From Malaya genurostris (taxonomy: Eukaryota > Arthropoda > Insecta > Diptera > Culicidae): a stretch of 64,000 nt of DNA. The stretch is taken from NCBI RefSeq assembly GCF_030247185.1, contig NC_080572.1, positions 208,659,435 through 208,723,434 of the forward strand, read 5' to 3'. Below are positions 58,334-64,000 of the stretch, in pieces. Position numbers and translations under genes: made by a program. The notes beneath the pieces are model-generated. The model worked only from the letters and a program-made list of their open reading frames with translations. It was not told the origin of the DNA and did not search any database. Positions within the stretch are counted from its first letter, which is position 1; each line of letters begins with the position of its first letter.

Positions 58334-59335
58334 GTGGCGTGGCAGTCAAACGTGACCTGCTATGCACTGAACCGAACAATAAATAATAAAAACAGTTATG
58401 TTTAAAAACCAAAAAACCGCTTCCATGTTACCTTATTCCAAAATAAGTTCAGTTGCATCACTGTCCCCGTCATGGTAATATGTAGCAAAACCAGTGCGAT
58501 AAAATATGATAACTCAACATTCTTTGGATGGAACTATGAAGCTTCTCATTTGATTCTCAATTCGCAAAATTGAACTCTGCAATTATGAAAAGAGAAAGAT
58601 CAAAGTGATACAACAAGCAAATAAGGTTAAACAAGAGTTGTGTAAGTAAATCGGTCAAACTTATTACAAAATATTCTCGTTTATATTTCGCAACTCTTCA
58701 ATCAAGCTTCCTTTTAAGTGAATGAGTTGCCTTCTCGTTTCACTCCTTCGAACTGTTTTTGAACAACTTACATGGTAACTTTTATTTTCTCAAAATTCCT
58801 TTTTTGCGTTGAACTGTATCTCGCCGGTTATTGCTTATCGCGTCTATTTGAGAATCCACTGTATCGGATGGATCTCAATAGTTTCAAGTCATTGAGGTAA
58901 ACCATTTCGTGGCATTTTTCTGTAATGGCAAGATGCCAAATCGTGCTGAAACAGATCAGCACAATTACTGGCACACTTGAACATAAATCTCCCGGTTGAT
59001 GTTTCTGTCGTGATGTAACTAGATGAAGTGTTTAGAACCACTGGGACAGACTTCTTACCACACAGTATAATTCTTTTGAGTAATTTTAAATAACGCTGCG
59101 ATGATCGCCTAAAAAAAGTTTTTGCATGATGAAGGAAATTTTTATTTATACGTACACGAAACAAACAAGAATGCTTCAGTGAATTGAATTCTATAAAATG
59201 TACATTACGCAATTGTTTGGTTTCATAGAATCTAGTTAAGATCGGCGGCATCCAAGAATTCTCTGGAAAAAAGAAATCAGTATATGAATACGTTAATGGC
59301 GCCTTTTGCATAACTTTTGTGTGCAGTATGTGGAA
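58334..59335. other. gene-free stretch
   Basis: An ORF of 140 codons on the minus strand (58889-59311) has no recognisable domain, signal peptide or homologous look. Nothing else seen. Confidence 0.4.
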
Positions 59336-59716
59336 GTTCTTGCCTATCTAAAGCCTCCTTGGAATATAGGCCTTGAGGTCTACCAACGAAACCGATGACA
59401 TTAGTGAGTTTCATTTTTGTGATCCATACTCGTGATATCACATTCAATTAATTGGATCATTGTGATGAGTTATGAGATAGTGTTTGTTCATCCAAAAACT
59501 ACTTGGAGTTAGGCCTTAAGTCTACCAGCGTAGCCAAGTAAACTTTCAATATCCTTCTACACGGTTCATGTTCGTGATACCACATGCAAATCATTTGCTT
59601 ATTGTGAATATTGCAGGTCATCCAAAAACTACCTGGAGCTCAGGCCTTAAGATCTGATAAGAACTGCGTTAATGAACTTTTTGTATTCTGCCCATACTCG
59701 TGCACATGCATGCAAT
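59336..59716 (+). repeat. diverged ~130-140-bp tandem repeat, left part
   Basis: Units marked by CATCCAAAAACTACTTGGAG then TTAGGCCTTAAG.TCTACC, near 59360, 59489 and 59618. Each has a following CATACTCGTGATA / CACATGCAA.TCAATT block. The array resumes after the Harbinger insertion at 61345. Confidence 0.8.
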
Positions 59717-59719
59717 TAA

Positions 59720-60605
59720 AGCGCTATTCACACTAGGCCGTGGCGTATCCGGAACGGGTTCGCAACGTGCCGGGATTTTTTTGTAAAATATTCTCATTAT
59801 ACCGTGCACTTTCCGTGTCGCTGCTATTCGCTGCTATTGCTATTCGTAACATACACAATCGTTGCATTTGATTTTGTTCTGTTCCTCACGAAAATGGCAC
59901 AATCATCCAACGAAGAATTGGCCGTTATTGCAATTGCTCTGAATGACGAAGATAATCAGCAGTTAAAAAAAAAAGAAAGAAGATTTGGATGCACGAACTT
60001 TGGCGAAAAAGAGCAGTTGAGGGTGAATTCACCACCTGATATAAGCAGCTTGTGAATCACGAGATCAAGGAATATTTCCGAATGTCAGAAGCCTCAACTC
60101 ACTGTTGAGTAAAATTCATCCGTTTCTTAAAAAGCATGACACTACATTCCGATTAGTAATGACTCCCGAGAGAGGCTGGCAGTTTGTTTAAGGTATTTTC
60201 ATTAATTTGTTAACAAGATTTTTTTTGTAAATGTCAAGAAAACTCCAACCAAAAATTGTATAGCGATCAATGAGAAGGCTTATAGTTTGTGTTCGTCTCA
60301 TGATTTCAGATATTTAGTAACAGGAGACACGCAAAAAACCATAACATTTAGTAACAGACTTGGGGCTGTCTACCAGATTGTTCACGAGATATGTCGTGTA
60401 ACTACCGAAAAATTAATCGACGATGCAATGCCGAAACCAACAGAAGATATGTGGAAGAAGATTGCTAACGATTTTTGTGGAATTTCCCGCTGTGTCTTGG
60501 AGCCTGGGATGGAAAGCATGTGACAATTCAAGTACCTGCCAATAGTAACTTTGAACCAACGCATGCTTTGACCGTGCTTCGGACGTGTGCCGATACAGAC
60601 ACGGG
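59720..60605 (+). mobile_element. PIF/Harbinger element, first copy, lacking its right end
   Basis: Preceded by TAA (59717-59719). Left TIR AGCGCTATTCACACTAGGCC, then GTGGCGTATCCGG. Holds most of the transposase remnant. It runs to ACAGACACGGG at 60605, where the next copy starts with TAA and a TIR. Confidence 0.85.
59894..60570 (+). pseudogene. Harbinger (DDE_Tnp_4) transposase remnant
   Basis: Begins MAQSSNEELAVIAIALNDED. It is then broken in several frames: KQLV.HEIKEYFRMSEAS, SLLSKIHPFLKKHDTTFRL and FRYLVTGDTQKTITFSNRLG, then IVHEICRVTTEKLIDDAMPK and WNFPLCLGAWDGKHVTIQVP. GAWDGKHV carries the first catalytic Asp of the PIF/Harbinger DDE nuclease. The C-terminal part with the other two catalytic residues is missing. 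Frameshifts near 60010-60060 and 60475, plus small deletions. Inactive. Confidence 0.85.
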
Positions 60606-60608
60606 TAA

Positions 60609-61338
60609 AGCGCTATCCACACTAGGCCGTGACGTATCCGGAACGGGACCGAAACGTGCCGGGATTTATTTGTAAAATATTCTCATCATACCGTGCACTT
60701 TCCGTGTCGCTACAGTTGCTATTAGTAACATACACAATCGTTGAATTTGATGTGCTTCTGTTCCTCACGAAAATGGCACAATTTTTCAACGAAGAATTGA
60801 CCATAATTGCTATTGCTCTGAATGACGAAGATAATCAGCAGTTTAAATACAAAAAAAAAAATAATGAAAGAAGACTTGGATGCAGGAACTTTGACGAAAA
60901 AGAACAGTTGAGGGTGAATTCATCACCTTATATAAGCAGCTTGTGAATGACGAGATCAAGGAATATTTCCGAATGTCAGAAGCCGGCTTCAACTCGCTGT
61001 TGAGTAAAATTCTCCGTGTCTTAAAAAGCATGACACTACATTCCAATTAGCAGTAACTCCCCGAGAGAGGCTGGCAGTTTGTTTAAGATATTTTCATTGA
61101 TTTGTTAAGAAGATTTCTTGGATGGAAACATGTGACAATTCCAGTCCCTGCCAATAGTAACTTTGAGTCAACGCATGCTTTGACCGTGCTTCGGACGTGT
61201 GTCGATACAGACACGGGTACGACACGGTCTAGTGAGAATATTCACATGGAGCTGCATTGAACAAATTTGAAGCGTAACCCGGACGGGATTCGGTCCAGTC
61301 CCGTTCCGGATACGTCACGGCCTAGCGTGAATAGTGCT
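60609..61338 (+). mobile_element. PIF/Harbinger element, second copy, internally deleted, 730 bp
   Basis: TAA on both sides (60606-60608 and 61339-61341). Inward ends AGCGCTATCCACACTAGGCC and AGCACTATTCACGCTAGGCC, each continuing GTGACGTATCCGG. It repeats the first copy's N-terminal transposase region from its ATG at 60773 and then skips from GATTTGTTAAGAAGATTTCT directly to GGATGGAAACATGTGACAAT. This deletes the FRYLVTGDTQ to WNFP part. The right end with CCCGTTCCGGATACGTCACG is present only here. Confidence 0.9.
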
Positions 61339-61341
61339 TAA

Positions 61342-61800
61342 TAAGTCTATTGTGAATGAACTACGGCATCCAAAAACTACTTGCAGTTAAGATCGTAAGA
61401 TCTACCAAAATAACAAAGTGCATTAAAAAACTTAATCTCCACGCTCCATACTCAAGAGTCACTAAAATTCTCAAAAGACTGAAAATATCCCTGAAACAGA
61501 TCAGAATAGACAAGTAAACAAGATGTAGCTTCTTGACTATGAGCAGCATTGAAAAATTATTCATAAGCTGCTGATTCCTCTTCAAGATCTTAAAACTTGT
61601 TTACACTGAAGTTATTGGACAACTGAGAACATACCTGCAACAGACAATGTGTAGCTCTAAAAATATAAACAGCAAACAATTAATAGATATTAACCGTTAT
61701 AGTTTATGCTGTGTCACAGCGTAGCCCCTAAGGACAATATTCCAAGTAGTTTTTGGATCTTGTAGTCTCAGAATATACTCAGATGGTCGTACACAGCGGA
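61342..61800 (+). repeat. diverged ~130-140-bp tandem repeat, right part
   Basis: CATCCAAAAACTACTTGCAG then TTAAG..CGTAAGATCTACC at 61369-61410, followed by CTCCATACTCAAGAGTCAC. An inverted unit (CCAAGTAGTTTTTGGAT) lies at 61743-61759. Confidence 0.7.
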
Positions 61801-64000
61801 AAAATATGCAAATTACAGGTGATGCAAATCCACATATGACACAATTCATTTGACAAGAATGATATAATATGTCGAAACATACCCTACCATTCAAGCAAAC
61901 GTGTAAATTTACATGTTGTAACACTTAAAAATATGTCAGAATTCATAAAATATAAGTTAAATTTACTGTAAATTTGAACCATTTTTGACGCTCATATATG
62001 TCGGTCTCAGAAGATGTAAATTTACACAATTTTTTCTAGGTGTGTAACTTTTGCGTATGAACGTAGTTAGATTTTTTGTGTTATTCTCACTGAAATCAAT
62101 CGGAATTAAGAAAACCTTTTTTTCGCGGAAAAAAATGTAAATAACGCGTTCTTTTATTTAATTTACGCACTCCCGACTTTGCGCGTAAATTGAGGGTCCA
62201 GTGTATAGTTTTCGTGATGGCACTTTGGCCGTTTTGTTTTGCCTTTTCTTCACGATTTGAAATCCGAATCAAATGTGCAAGACGACATTTGAACGAAGGC
62301 GGGTTTTTTGCTAGACGACATTCGTGAACGTTTTCAATTCGATGCACAATTTCAGAAGACGCTCTCAATTAGCTCAATTTTTCGAAAACTGTTATTACGA
62401 TGATGACAGTAGACCTGGGCACATTCAACAATTTCATCAATTTGGCATGCAAATAGCTCGGATTTTCACGATGCGTGAGCTAAGTTTCGACGCGTTATGC
62501 CTGTTGCTCGGATGCCCTTTTCATATACCAAATCAAAATCAAATACACATCTTTGTAATGAGAGGGCATCGGCGACAGCGTAGATTGAAATGTTGAAATC
62601 ATATCAGATTGTAGAGGATGAAGTAGATTTTTCGGCAACAAGCATGTTTCCGAAAAATAGCATATTACCACTTAAATTGATCCTGGCCAACAACGGAACA
62701 GCAATAATTTGTTTGAAATCAATAAGTTGGATTTGTTCAAACTTTGTATCACTTCGAATTTCCGCAGCAACAAAATTGTCGCTGAAATCTTAATTTTGTT
62801 TCGTTCCTACAGAAACTAGATTCCTACTTGGTATAATTTACTTGAACTACTCCCTCACATAGGCATTTGAGATCGAAAAATGAGACAGCAGAGTTTGAGT
62901 TGCGACGGCCAGAAAGTGAAAAGCTTCCAGTCAATAGACAACTTTGGCCAAACTTGTTCCGTCCATACTTTTGTGGCACACAAGTTCCCCACAAGTGCAA
63001 CTTGAATCGTCTTTGAATGCTTTTTTAATAAATCATGAAAATTATTTCCCAATGCTGGTGGCTATTTTCCCGAGCCGAGCGTTCCTTGCTGAGTACAGAC
63101 GACTGTACAGCCAAATCACTCAGCAGAGCGAATGCGATTGGCGAAACGAACGAGAGATTGAGCAAACCATAATTGAACTCTGAAGGCGGCATAAGACGCC
63201 GGGATATCTCGGAAGAACGTTAGCCCCGTTGGCATGGCGTGGCATGGCATGACGGGGATACCCATTTTATAGTGCAGGAACGGCACTGTTCTGTAAAGTG
63301 AAGGAAACGGCAGACAACCAAAGACCCATCCAGCATGAAATAGGTCCCGATATTCTTGTGCACTCATTCTTCTCGCCAGTTCCGAAAACCGAACACGTCT
63401 CACTTATATAGCGTTGAAGCAGCGTTACTTGGACGAAGTGCATCAGTGGAATATCTTATCCTAGGCCGCAAGTTTCGAAAGACCGGAAACGAGACAAAAC
63501 CGAGAATGTACTGAAAGGCCACCGACGATGCGGGAAGCGGGTGCACTTTGCTTGTTTCTCGGTTATGTACACACAGCTGAAAGTCCGAGTCCAGACTTTT
63601 AGGCTTGAGGGCCTTTTTCAAGCAGCCACCAATCGAAAATGCATCCCACTCACGATTGCGAAACTTTTGCTTCTTGGCAGAAAGTTTTTCTTCCTTGGCT
63701 AGGCTAGGGCCGCAATCTTCATTTCGCCGGGAAGTTATGAACCACCGCTCGGTTCCCAGCTACGCTCACATATATTCACATAAACAGTTTCATAAAATTT
63801 TATCAATAGGAACGAATCTATTTCCTAAATGTCAACTGCAGAGAAATAATTTTCCATTTGGGGACACTATCCAGCAACCTTTCTTGACTTTATCCAGCGA
63901 TTTTCCTCTGCTTTTCTCACGATTTCCACACCAGTGTCAGGACATTGTGTGCCTCCTCTACGAAGGACGACATCGGTTCAATATTGGCAGATTGGTTAGT
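61801..64000. other. gene-free right end of the window
   Basis: 62200-63990 is less AT-rich and looks single-copy; it could be flanking DNA of a gene beyond the window. ORFs of 60-95 codons overlap in opposite senses with no domain. A short TGGCATGGC repeat lies at 63231-63252. A GCGTAAATT-type tract lies at 62130-62200. Confidence 0.4.

Noticed and set aside
58889..59311. 140-codon minus-strand ORF
   Set aside because: AT-rich composition, no recognisable motif, sits in repeat-rich DNA.

Overview
This is an AT-rich eukaryotic window, almost certainly from an insect and most consistent with a mosquito (Culicidae). The reasons are two short Rebers-Riddiford (RR-1) cuticle protein genes with a 15-nt first exon and a 55-65 bp intron each, several transposons of the IS630-Tc1-mariner group including the DD37E type described from mosquitoes, PIF/Harbinger and hAT derivatives, non-LTR retrotransposon debris, and heavy loads of short dispersed repeats. 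No bacterial, viral or organellar gene set is present. The species cannot be named from sequence reading alone. Only two genes look intact, both on the minus strand and about 31 kb apart: a 98-aa RR-1 cuticle protein (1561-1922) and a 162-aa RR-1 endocuticle-type protein (32583-33126). In both, the in-frame ATG of the long exon is not the real start. A five-codon first exon ending at a GT donor restores a normal signal peptide. The two genes could be members of a dispersed cuticle gene group. Layout: 1-430 tandem repeats; 716-985 dispersed repeat with an ORF-like core; 1.3-2.0 kb cuticle gene 1; 2.0-7.6 kb no gene; 7.6-8.5 kb mariner end, tRNA-derived SINE and foldback repeats; 8.5-17.4 kb no gene, with minisatellites, a TIR foldback element (12.2 kb) and modular repeats (15.6-16.3 kb); 17.4-18.2 kb internally deleted DD37E transposon; 20.1-21.4 kb whole but broken Himar1-like mariner; 22.0-22.6 kb reverse transcriptase remnant followed by an orphan core promoter; 26-30.2 kb modular repeats with a LINE ORF1 remnant inside; 32.6-33.1 kb cuticle gene 2; 35.2-37.4 kb long modular repeat (copy A) carrying a 382-bp TIR insertion; 37.7-39.0 kb LINE reverse transcriptase and 3' end; 39.2-40.4 kb long inverted repeat; 45.0-46.4 kb foldback grown into a 238-bp tandem array; 46.4-47.5 kb TTAA-flanked element; 48.0-48.4 kb recent 167-bp duplication; 48.7 kb tRNA-like sequence; 49.4-50.4 kb modular repeat and long hairpin; 53.4-55.4 kb copy B with a ~250-bp AC microsatellite; 56.3-56.8 kb hAT MITE; 57.7-58.3 kb DD37E remnant; 59.3-61.8 kb diverged tandem repeat split by head-to-tail Harbinger elements; the rest is unrecognised. 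The cuticle genes supply the host function (chitin-binding structural proteins). Everything else recognisable is mobile-element sediment. The points most worth a second look are a dispersed family whose copies differ mainly at third codon positions and lie next to TTAA sites, the 238-bp array derived from a dispersed foldback, the TIR insertion for which a paralogous empty site exists in the same window, and several long hairpins that could feed small-RNA pathways.
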